Below, one piece after another: positions 41,033-50,231 of a stretch of DNA of 64,000 nt. A model generated the notes under the pieces. That model saw only the letters and a list, made by a program, of their open reading frames with translations, did no database searches and was not told the DNA's origin. This DNA is from JAJDXW01 sp965223775 (GTDB lineage Bacteria; Pseudomonadota; Gammaproteobacteria; HK1). The DNA is taken from NCBI GenBank assembly GCA_965223775.1, contig OZ245021.1:5084001-5148000 (forward strand). Reading direction: 5' to 3'. Positions within the stretch are counted from its first letter, which is position 1; each line of letters opens with the position of its first letter. The position numbers and the translations under genes were made by a program.

Positions 41033-41294
41033 CCCCGGAAAAATCACCGATTTCCTGGCTAGCGGACGCCAATCTGTCGCTTCGCGCTCCCAAGGTCGCC
41101 GCGGTAGCGGGCCGTACTTCCTCAAGCCGCTTCGACAGCGCGAACGCGCCGGTGGCGGCTACGCCTTCAGCCAGCGCGCAAGCGCTCTTTCGGTCCGCGA
41201 AGCTGCGTAAGCAGATGCGGCCCGCTACCACGGCATTCTGCTTCGCAGCTTCGCGGTGCCCTCGCGACGAAAATCGGTGATTCTTCCGGGCTGG
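41029..41294 (+). repeat. Palindromic MITE-like repeat, copy D (about 266 bp)
   Basis: Left end ctagccccggaaaaatcacc at 41029 and right end ggtgattcttccgggctgg at 41276-41294 are imperfect inverted repeats. The core matches copies A and B (ccgtacttcctcaagccgct at about 41111, then gcgcaagcgctctttcggtc), and the arms match copy C. It sits between the LysR fragment and the full LysR gene and provides the fragment's stop codon. Confidence 0.85.
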
Positions 41295-41404
41295 AAGCGG
41301 AACGCAGCGGGGCGGAACGCGTCGCAGGATCTTGCTCTCGGCGCGCAGATGTGCTGCGATGAGATACTCACGTTTTCCCAACGGGCTCCGTCCGGACCTT
41401 CGCC

Positions 41405-42319
41405 GTGCCACTCCTGCCCCCGCTCGAAAGCCTGCGCTTCTTCGAAGCCGCCGCCCGACACCAGAGCTATGTCCTTGCCGGCAAGGAGCTCGGCGTCACC
41501 GCCGCCGCCGTGGGCCACCGCATTCGCACCCTGGAAAAGCATCTCGGGGCCGAGCTCTTCGAACGCCAGCGGCACAGCGTGCGCCTCAACCGTCGCGGCC
41601 GCGTCTATCTGAAGGAAGTGCAGCGCATCCTCGCCGAGGTGCACGGCGCCTCCGAGCGCCAACGCTACACGCCCCGGCGGGTGCGCATCGTCTCGGTCGA
41701 GGCGGTGGCCGAGAAGTGGCTGCTGCCCAAGCTCACCTCGTTCAGGGCGGCCTATCCCGGAATCGCCATCGAGCTCGAGACCGACCACCGCGGCGTCGAC
41801 CCGGCGCGGGGCGACTTCGACGCCTGGCTCGCCTATACCGGCGAGACCGCCGCGCCGCGCCCGGTGCCGCGGCGCGAGGACACGCTGCTCGAGGAGACGC
41901 TCTACGAGGAGGAGCTACTGCCGGTGTGCAGCCCGGCGCTGCTCTCCGCGCGCGGCCGCCCCCGCGGCCCCGCCGACCTGCACGACTGGCCGCTGCTCTA
42001 CGACCTCGGCTGGGACGCCGACTGGTCGTACTGGTTCGGCTGCCAGAGCCAGCCCACCCCGGACCTCTCGCGGGCTTCGGGGTTCCGCCTTTACAGCATG
42101 CTGGTCCAGGCCGCGGCCAACGGGCTTGGTGCCGCCATCGGACGCCCGATGCTAATCGCCCACGAACTCGAACGGCGCGTCCTCGTGCCGCTCTTCGACC
42201 GCCAGGCCGGGGCGCCGGAGCGCTGCTGCCTGATCACTACCGCCGCCTCCCGGCAGCGGCCCGAGCTGCGGGCGTTTCGGGAATGGATCCTGCGCCAGGC
42301 GAGGGCGGCGGCCGTGTGA
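41405..42319 (+). CDS. LysR-type transcriptional regulator (GcvA-like)
   Basis: 304 residues from GTG 41405, the normal size. The HTH (LPPLESLRFFEAAARHQSYVLAGKELGVTAAAVGHRIRTLE, about 4-44) is followed by FERQRHSVRLNRRGRVYL and a substrate-binding domain (about 90-300, with VEAVAEKWLLPKL and FDAWLAYTGET). The pattern resembles GcvA-type regulators. It is the complete paralogue of the fragment at 40733. It ends 58 bp before the convergent livF gene. The target genes are unknown: the nearest divergent start is not obvious because repeat D fills the upstream side. Confidence 0.88.
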   Translation: MPLLPPLESLRFFEAAARHQSYVLAGKELGVTAAAVGHRIRTLEKHLGAELFERQRHSVRLNRRGRVYLKEVQRILAEVHGASERQRYTPRRVRIVSVEAVAEKWLLPKLTSFRAAYPGIAIELETDHRGVDPARGDFDAWLAYTGETAAPRPVPRREDTLLEETLYEEELLPVCSPALLSARGRPRGPADLHDWPLLYDLGWDADWSYWFGCQSQPTPDLSRASGFRLYSMLVQAAANGLGAAIGRPMLIAHELERRVLVPLFDRQAGAPERCCLITTAASRQRPELRAFREWILRQARAAAV

Positions 42320-42336
42320 CGCTCGGCGGCGGCGTC

Positions 42337-42378
42337 GAGCTCGCCGCGCACCGAACATGTGGCGCGGGCGGCGAGCTC
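42337..42378. terminator. Possible bidirectional terminator hairpin between convergent lysR and livF
   Basis: gagctcgccgc at 42337-42347 pairs perfectly with gcggcgagctc at 42368-42378, giving an 11-bp GC-rich stem and a 20-base loop between two converging genes. The second arm reaches into the livF stop codon. There is no T-run, so it may act only as an RNA-stabilising or weak terminator structure. Confidence 0.4.
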
Positions 42379-43192
42379 AAGCAAGCCAACGCTTGCGGCG
42401 CCGGTAATGCTTGACATCGCGGTAACTGCGGCGGCCGCCGACGGAAAGCCCAAGGTGGAATTCCTTGACATCCTCGTTTTCTCTCAGAGTCTCCGCCTCG
42501 CCGTCGAGGACGACGCGGCCGTTCTCGAGGATGTAACCGTACGATGCGTAACGTAGCGCGATCGCGGCGTTTTGTTCCGCGAGCAAGACGCTCACCTCTT
42601 CCTTTGCGTTGAGCTGGCTGACAATCGTGAAGATCTCGTCGACGAGCTGAGGGGCAAGTCCCATCGACGGTTCATCGAGCAAAATGAGTCTGGGGTGTGC
42701 CATCAGCGCCCGGCCGATGGCCGTCATCTGCTGCTCACCGCCCGAGACATAACCGGCCTGACTCCTGCGGCGATCACGAAGCGCGGGAAAGTAGCTGTAG
42801 ACCATTTCAAGATCCCGCACCAATTCGGCACGATTACTCTTGCGGGTATAGGCACCGGTGCGCAGGTTTTCCTCTACGGTCAAGTGCTCGAAGCAGCGAC
42901 GACCTTCCATGACCTGAATGAGACCCTGCTCGACCAGATCGGCTGGATCGATGCCCTTCGTGCGCCGACCGCGGTACTCGATGGTGCCCTTTACGACCTC
43001 GCCGCGCTCGGACTGGAGCAGATTCGATATCGCCTTGAGCGTGGTGGTCTTTCCGGCGCCGTTGGCTCCGAGGAGGGCAATGATGCCCCCCTCGAAGACC
43101 TCGAGCGAAACACCCTTGAGCACCAGAATCACGTGATCGTAGATGACCTCGATGTTGTTGATGCTCAGACGGACGGGGGCATTTGCGCTCAC
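42377..43192 (-). CDS. livF: Branched-chain amino-acid-type ABC transporter ATPase (LivF-like)
   Basis: 271 residues from GTG 43192, with GGGAAGG upstream. Walker A GANGAGKTT (about 42-50), Q-loop QVMEGRRCFEHLT, signature VSGGEQQMTAIGRAL, Walker B LILLDEPSMGLAP and the AEQNAAIAL H-loop region are intact. The C-terminal tail (YRDVKHYRRRKRWLA) is an extension seen in the liv sets linked to acyl-CoA ligases. It is one of only two intact genes in the six-gene liv/ligase operon; the others carry frameshifts or deletions. The ATPase alone has no working permease here. Confidence 0.9.
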   Translation of the reverse strand: MSANAPVRLSINNIEVIYDHVILVLKGVSLEVFEGGIIALLGANGAGKTTTLKAISNLLQSERGEVVKGTIEYRGRRTKGIDPADLVEQGLIQVMEGRRCFEHLTVEENLRTGAYTRKSNRAELVRDLEMVYSYFPALRDRRRSQAGYVSGGEQQMTAIGRALMAHPRLILLDEPSMGLAPQLVDEIFTIVSQLNAKEEVSVLLAEQNAAIALRYASYGYILENGRVVLDGEAETLRENEDVKEFHLGLSVGGRRSYRDVKHYRRRKRWLA

Positions 43193-43196
43193 GGCG

Positions 43197-43901
43197 TCAC
43201 CTTCCCTTGTTCAGGACCTCGACCATTCCCTTGTTCAAGGGCACTCGGAGCCGAGCGACATCTCCGTACGCAGTGTGATGCCCTTCTCGCTCGCGTACTT
43301 TGCGGCGGAGGTCTCGACCATCGGGCGCACGATCTCCCCCGTAGCTCGACTCGTGGTAGAGATTGGCGATCTTCAAGCCCGAGAGCTTGTCCATGCCGCC
43401 CTCTTTCATCCCGATATATTTGATTTTCGCGGTATTCTGGCTCCAGTAGTTGGTCACGAGGGGAAAGATGTACGGAAACACGCGGCCGTCGCTCGCGTCC
43501 GTGCGACCGTATCCCATCGAGATGACCGGGATCTTGTCGGCCGTCGCACGCTCGATGAGCCGGTAGGTGATACCGGTGCTCAGCGGCTGGACGATGCTTG
43601 CGCCCGTCGGGCCGGAGTTCTTGAGCCGCTCGTAGCACTCGACACCGCGATCGGAGTTGTAGGCGGTCTCGCATTCCTCCCAGGTCAGCGTGACCCCGCC
43701 GACGCCGCCATCGCGCAGATTGAGCAGCGTGTAGTAGTCCTCGATGCCGCCGAAGAAGCCGGTACCGCCCGCTGCGTAGGGCCCGGTTCGATGGACGAGC
43801 ATGGGAAAGAACTGCTCGCTGTCCGCCGCCGGAACGGTGGCGAACGGCGTCGCCGCCAGTATTGCGGCAGCCAGGAAACTGAGTCCGATTCTGGTTTTCA
43901 T
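43197..43901 (-). pseudogene. livK: Periplasmic binding protein of the liv set (LivK-like), frameshifted and truncated
   Basis: ATG 43901 (AGGAGA upstream) starts a good signal peptide (MKTRIGLSFLAAAILAATPFATVPAADSEQ, shown only as cleaving near residue 25) and a type-I periplasmic fold with FPMLVHRTGPYAAGGTGFFGG and IPVISMGYGRTDASDGRVFPY. At a run of five G (43336-43340) the frame breaks: with four G it reads EIVRPMVETSAAKYASEKGI, the expected continuation, which itself ends soon at 43235. About half of the usual 380-430 residues is missing. A short direct repeat, ttcccttgttca (43202, 43227), sits at the truncated end and may mark the deletion. The start overlaps the livM stop (ATGA). Confidence 0.85.
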
Positions 43902-44881
43902 GAACGCTTCTCCTGTAAGTCGTTTCTGGTCACGCAGACACGGTTCTTCCTGCGAACGTGGGCTCGCAGGAAGCCGAAGCGAACCGCTCGGCGGCGGTTC
44001 TGGTACGCAAATGGCCATGTGCGCATCTTTTTTTTGCCGATTTCCCACAACCGCGCGAGGCCGTTCGGCTCAACGATCAGGAACAAGATGATCACGCTGC
44101 CGAATATGATGAGCTCCAGGTTCGACAGCACGTCGCTCGACATCGTCCCGCCTGCAAACGTCGACGAGAGCGTATTCAGCACGACCGGCATCAGCACGAT
44201 GAACGCCGCCCCGAGAAACGACCCCATGACACTTCCCAGCCCGCCGATGATGATCATGAAAAGGATCTGGAACGAGCGCGCCAGATCGAAGGCCTCGGTA
44301 TCGGCATTGCCGACATACGTGAACACGTAGAGGCTGCCGGCCACGCCGCAGTAGAACGAACTGACCGCAAAGGCGAGCAGCTTCCCTCGGAGAAGCTGGA
44401 CGCCGATGATCTCCGCCGCAATGTCCATGTCGCGGATCGCCATCCAGGTTCGCCCGGTAGGGCTGCGGATCATGTTCTTCGCCAGCAGCGCGAGTAGCAC
44501 CACGACCGCCAGGGTCACGAGGAATTTCGTCTCGGCGGTTGCGTTGGGCCCCGAGACGACGACGTTCAGCGGGGCCAGGAAGGCCAGGGGGCCTCCCTTC
44601 GGTCGCGAACGACCCGAGCAGGGTCCGCGTCGGGGCCGAGGCGACGCCGGCCGGGTCGTAGTTCGTGAACCAGCCAACATGGTCAAACAGCCACAGCAGG
44701 AAGAACTGCGCCGCGAGCGTCGCCACTGCGAGGTAAAAGCCCTTGATCCGCAGGCTTGGCAATCCGAAGACGATGCCGACCATGGCTGCAAACAGGCCGG
44801 CAATGAAGAAATCGAGAACCAGAGGGAGCTCCGGCAATCTGAGCGCGAGGTTGTAGCACGCGTATGCTCCGACGGCCATGA
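43898..44881 (-). pseudogene. livM: Inner-membrane permease LivM-like, 5' deleted by IS66 remnant and frameshifted
   Basis: The fragment begins at VGAYACYNLALRLPELPLVLDFF, which in intact LivM lies about 70-90 residues in, directly after the IS66-type terminus at 44882; the ATG at 44879 is made by the junction. Near 44590-44600 an extra A (gaagggaggcccc) shifts the frame: TLLGSFATEG continues as GPLAFLAPLNVVVSGPNATAE only if one base is removed. The remainder is a normal LivM C-terminal half with several helices (DMDIAAEIIGVQLLRGKLLAF, then MIIIGGLGSVMGSFLGA). The permease cannot be functional. Confidence 0.85.
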
Positions 44882-45190
44882 GTAAGCGGGCAATCTGAGC
44901 CGTACTTGTCGCCTGGCTGTCAGTGTGAAGGTGGGTCGTGGTTGTGGTGCCCGAGGGCGGAGGGCAAGGGGTCGTGAGCGAAGAGCGACTTCCACATTCG
45001 TGGGGTGAGTTCGCGGACGCGCTTGGTCGGATGCTCGCTGATGCGCTGCAGGACGTCGACCAGGTAGGTGTAGGGGTCCACGCCGTGCAGCCGGCAGGTG
45101 ACCAGCAGACTCTGGATGATACCCACCCGGCGGGCGCCGACCTCGGTGGAGGTGAACAGCCAGTTTCGTTTTCCCATGGGAATCGGAGGT
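44882..45190 (-). mobile_element. IS66-family remnant: right end plus transposase C-terminal fragment
   Basis: The left border at 44882 begins gtaagcgg, the typical IS66-family terminal sequence. From about 45180 down to 44920 the minus strand encodes the C-terminus of an IS66 TnpC transposase (MGKRNWLFTSTEVGARRVGI, then SLLVTCRLHGVDPYTYLVDV and RVRELTPRMWKSLF). The rest of the element, including the other end, tnpA and tnpB, is gone. The transposase frame is fused in frame to the N-terminus of livH, and livM starts at the other border. So an IS66 insertion followed by a deletion removed the livH-livM junction. Confidence 0.85.
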
Positions 45191-45474
45191 AGTCGCGGCA
45201 TGGCTCGGAAACGCCGTGTCAGGAGGAACACGGCGGATACGGCGGCAAGCGCGATCGAAAGCCAGCCCGTCCAGTCCCAGAACGCGCCGGCCGCGCCGAA
45301 TTCGAGCAGCAGCACGAAGGTCAGCGCGGCGAACAGGACCAGCGCGCCCTGGGCAAAGTTGAACACGCCCGACGCCTTGAAGATGAGGACGAACCCCAAG
45401 GCGACCAGCGAGTACATGATCCCGGACAGGGCGCCTCCGATTACCACCTCGAGAAAGAACGCTACGGACCACAT
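45187..45474 (-). pseudogene. livH: LivH-like permease N-terminal fragment fused to the IS66 transposase remnant
   Basis: From ATG 45474 (MWSVAFFLEVVIGGALSGIM) the N-terminal helices of LivH are clear, including the signature ALGFVLIFKASGVFNFAQGA. Homology ends after about 85-95 residues, near RRFRAMPRLPPIP, and the frame runs straight into IS66 transposase sequence to a stop at 44920, giving a hybrid frame of about 184 residues. About two thirds of the permease is missing. The exact junction is uncertain by about 30 bp. Confidence 0.8.
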
Positions 45475-45517
45475 GGCTCGTTCACGTTTCGTTCGACCCG
45501 GCGCCCATCGAAAGGCG

Positions 45518-46711
45518 CTAACCCTGACCCAGGTACGCCCGCACCACGACCGGGTCGGTGCGCACATCGTCCGGCTTGCCCTCGGCAATCTTCTCGCCGT
45601 GATCGAGCACGACCACGATGTCGGAGATGTCCATGACCACGCTCATGTCGTGTTCGATGAGAATCATCGTCGTGCCCCATTCCTCGTTGATGTCGAGAAT
45701 GAAACGGGCCATGTCCTCCTTTTCCTCGACGTTCATGCCCGCCATCAGCTCGTCCAGCAGGAGCACGGTCGGCTCCATCGCCAGGGCGCGGCCAAGCTCG
45801 ACCCGCTTCTGGATTCCGTAGGGAAGACGGCCGACCGGCACGTTGCGGTATTCCTGGATCTCCAGGAAATCGATGATTCCTTCGACGTGCTTTCGGTTGC
45901 GGATCTCTTCGCGTTGGGCCCATCCCCAATACACCGCGTTCCAGAGGAAGTTGCTCCCGGTCTTGAGCAGCCGGCCGGACATGATGTTGTCCAGCGTTGT
46001 CATACCCTTGAACAGGGCGATGTTCTGAAAGGTCCGCCCGAAACCGAGCCGGGCGACGGCATTGGGAGCGAGACGGGTGCGATCGTTGCCCTCGAACACG
46101 ATGCGGCCGGTGTTGGGGCGGTAAAAGCCGCTGATGACGTTGAGCATGGAGGTCTTGCCCGCGCCGTTGGGGCCGATGATCGAGAAGATCTCGCCGCGGT
46201 CGATCTCGAAGGTGACCCCCTGCAGGGCGCGTATGCCGCCAAAACGCAGATGGATGTCCTCGACGCCGAGAAACGACGCGGTGGCCGACGGTGCGCCCAG
46301 ATCGCGGCGTCGCCGCTTCCTGTCCATCAGTGCAACAAGCGCCTGGTCGCGCGTCTCGAAGAGATTCGCGCGAAACCGTTCTTCTCGCGCGCGCTCGCGA
46401 ATCGTCTCGCGGGTCTCCTCGGTGGCGCTCACCCGGACCGTTCCGAGGCTGAACGCAATGTTCGATTGCTTTCCCCGGGCGGCGAACCGAGTCCACACGC
46501 CGGGGACGATCACGCACCCGGCGTAGTTGACAAGGAAGTACCAGCGACGTCCCGACGCCGCGAGCTGGCGGTCGACCTCGTCGTAGAAATTGTCGATCTC
46601 ACCGTGGCTGGTGAAATGAAGCGAGGAGAAATCGACCTCCATCACGTCCAGGGCGTCGTGAAACACAACGCGGCCCCGGATCGTCTTGTCCGTCACTGCC
46701 TGTGCTTCCAT
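45518..46711 (-). CDS. livG: LivG-like ABC ATPase with a 140-residue N-terminal extension
   Basis: 397 residues from ATG 46711, against about 255 for ordinary LivG. Residues about 1-140 are an extra domain (VVFHDALDVMEVDFSSLHF, then WYFLVNYAGCVIVPGVWTRF), perhaps STAS-like in secondary structure; I do not recognise it firmly. The ABC part is complete: GPNGAGKTS, FQNIALFKGMT, a signature region reading LPYGIQKRVELGRAL instead of LSGGQQ, Walker B LLLDELMAGMN and IEHDMSVVM. It begins 11 bp after the stop of the acyl-CoA ligase frame. It is intact although its permeases are destroyed. Confidence 0.85.
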   Translation of the reverse strand: MEAQAVTDKTIRGRVVFHDALDVMEVDFSSLHFTSHGEIDNFYDEVDRQLAASGRRWYFLVNYAGCVIVPGVWTRFAARGKQSNIAFSLGTVRVSATEETRETIRERAREERFRANLFETRDQALVALMDRKRRRRDLGAPSATASFLGVEDIHLRFGGIRALQGVTFEIDRGEIFSIIGPNGAGKTSMLNVISGFYRPNTGRIVFEGNDRTRLAPNAVARLGFGRTFQNIALFKGMTTLDNIMSGRLLKTGSNFLWNAVYWGWAQREEIRNRKHVEGIIDFLEIQEYRNVPVGRLPYGIQKRVELGRALAMEPTVLLLDELMAGMNVEEKEDMARFILDINEEWGTTMILIEHDMSVVMDISDIVVVLDHGEKIAEGKPDDVRTDPVVVRAYLGQG

Positions 46712-46722
46712 TGCCCGGCCCG

Positions 46723-48689
46723 CTACTGCGGTACCTTCGGGACTCGCGGGCTGAAGCAGGCCGCATCGCGGATCTTCAGGTCGCCACGCAGGGTCCCCGT
46801 GCTGCCGTCCTCGAAGGTCACCTGGGCCTCGACTTCGCAGTGTTCCCGGTCCGAATAGAGCGCTTCCACCAGGGCGTCGTACCGTTCGGCGATGAAGTGC
46901 CGCCGCACCTTGCGCGTGCGCGTAAGTTTCGGCGTCGTCGGCATCGAGCTCCTTGTGCAGAATGAGAAAGCGCCCGATCTGCGATCCCCCAAGATGGGAA
47001 TCGGAGGCGAGTTCCCGGTTGACTCTCTCGATATGGCCCTGGATGAGGTCATGGACATCGACCTTGCCGACGAGGTCCTGGCAACTGACATACGCGACCC
47101 CCTGGCGTTGGGCCCAGTTCCCGACCGCCTGGAGATCGATGTTGATGAATGCGACGGTGCTGTCGCGTTCGTTGCCGAAGGCAACCGCCTCCTTGATCTC
47201 GGGGAAGAACTTGAGCTTGTTCTCGATGTACTTGGGGGCGAACACGGTTCCGTCGCTGAGCTTTCCCACGTCCTTGACCCGGTCGATTATCTTCAGGTGC
47301 CCGGCCTCGTCGAAGTAGCCGGCATCTCCGGTGCGAACCCAACCGTCGGGGGTCTTGGTCTCGCTCGTGGCTTGCGCGTTCCGGTGGTACTCCCGGAACA
47401 CACCGGGGCTGCGATACACGACTTCGCCATCGTCCGCGATCCGGACCTCGACGCCCGGTGCCGGCGTTCCGACCGTATCCGGTCTGACTTCCTCGTCCGG
47501 GTGCATCGTCACGAACACGGCCGCCTCGGTCTGACCGTAGAGTTGCTTGAGATTCACTCCGAGGGAGCGATAGAACGCGAAGATGTCGGGGCCAAGGGCC
47601 TCGCCCGCGGTATACGCCAGCCGGATACGCGAGAATCCCAGTGTATTGACCAGCGGATCGAAGACGAAGGCGCGCCCGAGGGCATACAACACGCGGTCGA
47701 CCAACCGCACCGGCTTTCCATCGAGAATACTTGTGCCCGCGCGCTGCGCGACCCCCATGAAGTAGTGGAACAGCCTGCGCTTCGGCCAACCGGTATCCTC
47801 GATACGGATCATCACCTCGGTGAGGATGTTTTCCCAGATCCGCGGCGGGGCGAAGAAATAGGTCGGACCGATCTCGTGCAGATCGTGCATCACCGTCGCC
47901 CCCGACTCCGGACAGTTGACGCAGAAGCCGGTGGCATAGGACTGGGCGAAGGAGAAGATGTTGTCGCCGACCCAGGCCATGGGAAGGTAGGCCATGACCT
48001 CCTCATCCTCTCCGAGACGATCGCGCTCGGCCGCGTTGCGGGCCGTGATGACGAGGTTGTCGAAAGAAAGGACGACCCCCTTGGGCCTTCCGGTCGTTCC
48101 GGACGTGTAGAGGATGACGGCAGGGTCCGCTGCTTCGCCCATGGCTACTTCGTGGAGAAAGAAACCCGGGTTCTCCGCATCGTGTTCGCGGCCCCGCGCC
48201 TGCACCTTCGCGAATTCGTGCAGGAACGGATGGTCGTAACGGCTCAAGCCTCGAGGATCCTCGTAGACCACAAGCCGTACACTCGGGCAGCGCTCTTGTA
48301 CTTCCAGAACCTTGTCAACCTGTTCCTGATCCTCCAGGAGGACATAGGCTGCTTCGGCGTGGTTGAGGACGTACGAGACCTCTTCGGCCACGGCGTCCTG
48401 GTAGACCGGGACGGGGATGGCGCCCAGCGACTGGGCCGCGGTCATCGCCCATATAGAGCTGCGGGCGGTTGTCGCCGATGATGGCGACCTTGTCGCCCCG
48501 ATTCGCACCCAGCGCGGCGAGGCCGCACGCCAATGCCCGCACCTCGTCCAGGACTTCGCGCCACGTCCAGCTTTGCCAGATGCCATGGTCCTTCTCCCGC
48601 ATGGCGGGACGGTCTGGCCGCCGCCGGGCGTTCCGCAGGAGCAGCTTGGGAAACGTGTCGTGGACTTGGGCCTCGATGTCGGCGGACAT
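46723..48689 (-). pseudogene. AMP-forming acyl-CoA ligase (FadD/long-chain type), two frameshifts
   Basis: ATG 48689 opens MSADIEAQVHDTFPKLLLRN and reads well to DNRPQLY; then an extra base near 48452 (ctatatggg) shifts the frame, which resumes as WAMTAAQSLGAIPVPVYQ. The central part is normal, with the AMP-binding ILYTSGTTGRPKGV, YGQTEAA and GWVRTGDAGYFDEAG. A second extra base near 46932 (gaaactt) shifts it again; the third frame gives the expected end LTRTRKVRRHFIAERYDALV to the stop at 46723. The full protein would be about 650 residues. Such ligases beside liv transporters probably activate an imported organic acid. As sequenced, it is broken. Confidence 0.85.
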
Positions 48690-49079
48690 GCGCGAACACC
48701 CCCTCAAGTACCGCACTCCGTCAGCCGCCCGCTGCCGGTGCATCGGCACGGCGGATGCGGTGGCGACCCCGCCGGGTTTCGCAGCCTTACCGTCTCCAGT
48801 GCAATTCTTGGCAACATGATGCGTCCAATCCTTCCGCGCGCCACGCATATCGGTGGGGTGGAGCGATACATGGCTGAACAACGGCATTCTCGTTCGCGGT
48901 GCTCATGCGCTTCGCTTTCCGCCATACGGATTCGTGCTGCGTCGGCCGGACCTTAGGAAATGGAGCGCCTCTTGCCGCCCCCCATTGGGAGGGTGCGAAG
49001 GGAGAACACCGGAAACAATTCACGGACAGCCTCGGGAAGAACGGGTGGCGACGCCGGGGACGGGTCGCCGATGACGGCT
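48690..49079. other. Intergenic region, no gene recognised
   Basis: About 390 bp between the ligase start and the LuxR stop, on the same strand. The promoter of the ligase-liv operon should be here. A gagggggtg string 13 bp before ATG 48689 may be its ribosome binding site. No gene or repeat was seen. Confidence 0.45.
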
Positions 49080-50231
49080 TCAGCTTCGGAGCTCGGGAAC
49101 TCCGGCCAACGACAGCACCAGCCGTACCAGCTCCGCCTGTCGCGAGACTTGAGCCTTGTCGAAGACATGCCTCATGTGCCAGCGGACGGTGCTGATGCTT
49201 CGGCCCGTCGCCAGGGCGATGTCGCGGACGGTCCTGCCGTCCGCCAGCAGCACCGCCACCTGGCTTTCCGCCGGTGTGAGGCCAAGAACCTCTGCCACCA
49301 GACCCGAATCGACGCGCGTCCGGCTTGCCGGATCGACGACCAGAACGAGCGCGCCGATGCGCCGCGGGCGTACGTCCAAGTCCCGCTCGCCAACGGGGCT
49401 CACGTGCAGCACGAGTTGCGGCAGAAGCGACGGGCGCCTCACCGTCATCGCACCGGCGGCGCCCTGGCCGCCGAAGGGCGGCAGCGCACGGGCCAGGAGC
49501 CTCTGGAGTTCGGCGTCGCTCGCCGGGGGCCAGGCGCGCAGGAAGCCGTCCAGGTCGGACAAGCCGTCCTTTTCCCGCAGGATGTCGCGGGCGCGGTCAT
49601 TGGCGGCCGCGATCCGCCCCCGTCTGTCCAGGTGGATGACACCGGAACGGGTATTGTCGAGAAACTCCGCGAGGGACTTGCCCAAGGCTCTGGCGTCGGC
49701 CAGCGCCTGCCGGAGGCCCACGAACTGGCGAAGATGGGGCAGAAGACGCTTGATCGTCTCGACCTGGGCGAATGACCAGTCGTTGCCGTCGGCCGGATCG
49801 GCGACGCCCCAGACGATGTCCGAGCCGTCGGGCCCGTTCAGGCGCGTGTACAGGCCGTTCCGGGTGTGGTTGCAGGGCAGTGACTTGTTGTATGTCGGGG
49901 AGCTGTTTTTCTTCCGTTCGGTGTAGAGGTCGGAGGTGGGGACCAGTTGGCTGTCGGACAGCCGCAGGAGGCGCGGGACGCATTCGTCCCAAGGGTAGAA
50001 GGCTTCGAAGTATCTTCGTTCCCAATCGTCGCGGCGTCGTCCGCGGAAGCAGAACCTTGCGAAGAAGATCTCGAAATCTTCCGGTGAACGCCCGTCTGAG
50101 GACACCAGGATGTTGCCCTTCGTCCGGCAGGCTTCATCGATCAGGGCCGAGACCGCCGGCCAAAGGGCGTCGTCGAGTGCCGCCTGATGCAGCGACGCCA
50201 GGATGCGGTCGAACGTGTCCTGAAGACTCAT
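49080..50231 (-). CDS. LuxR-type HTH transcriptional regulator with PAS-like middle
   Basis: 383 residues from ATG 50231. The first 190 residues (FDRILASLHQAALDDALWPA, then YFEAFYPWDECVPRLLRLSD) resemble the N-terminal sensor part of LuxR proteins found beside catabolic operons. A PAS-like segment follows (about 190-290, FLDNTRSGVIHLDRRGRIAA, NDRARDILREKDGLS). The C-terminal HTH is at about 318-375 (LTPAESQVAVLLADGRTVRDIA, then STVRWHMRHVFDKAQVSRQA). It lies directly upstream of the ligase-liv operon on the same strand, so it is a candidate regulator of that now-decaying operon or of the divergent ABC operon. Confidence 0.85.
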   Translation of the reverse strand: MSLQDTFDRILASLHQAALDDALWPAVSALIDEACRTKGNILVSSDGRSPEDFEIFFARFCFRGRRRDDWERRYFEAFYPWDECVPRLLRLSDSQLVPTSDLYTERKKNSSPTYNKSLPCNHTRNGLYTRLNGPDGSDIVWGVADPADGNDWSFAQVETIKRLLPHLRQFVGLRQALADARALGKSLAEFLDNTRSGVIHLDRRGRIAAANDRARDILREKDGLSDLDGFLRAWPPASDAELQRLLARALPPFGGQGAAGAMTVRRPSLLPQLVLHVSPVGERDLDVRPRRIGALVLVVDPASRTRVDSGLVAEVLGLTPAESQVAVLLADGRTVRDIALATGRSISTVRWHMRHVFDKAQVSRQAELVRLVLSLAGVPELRS

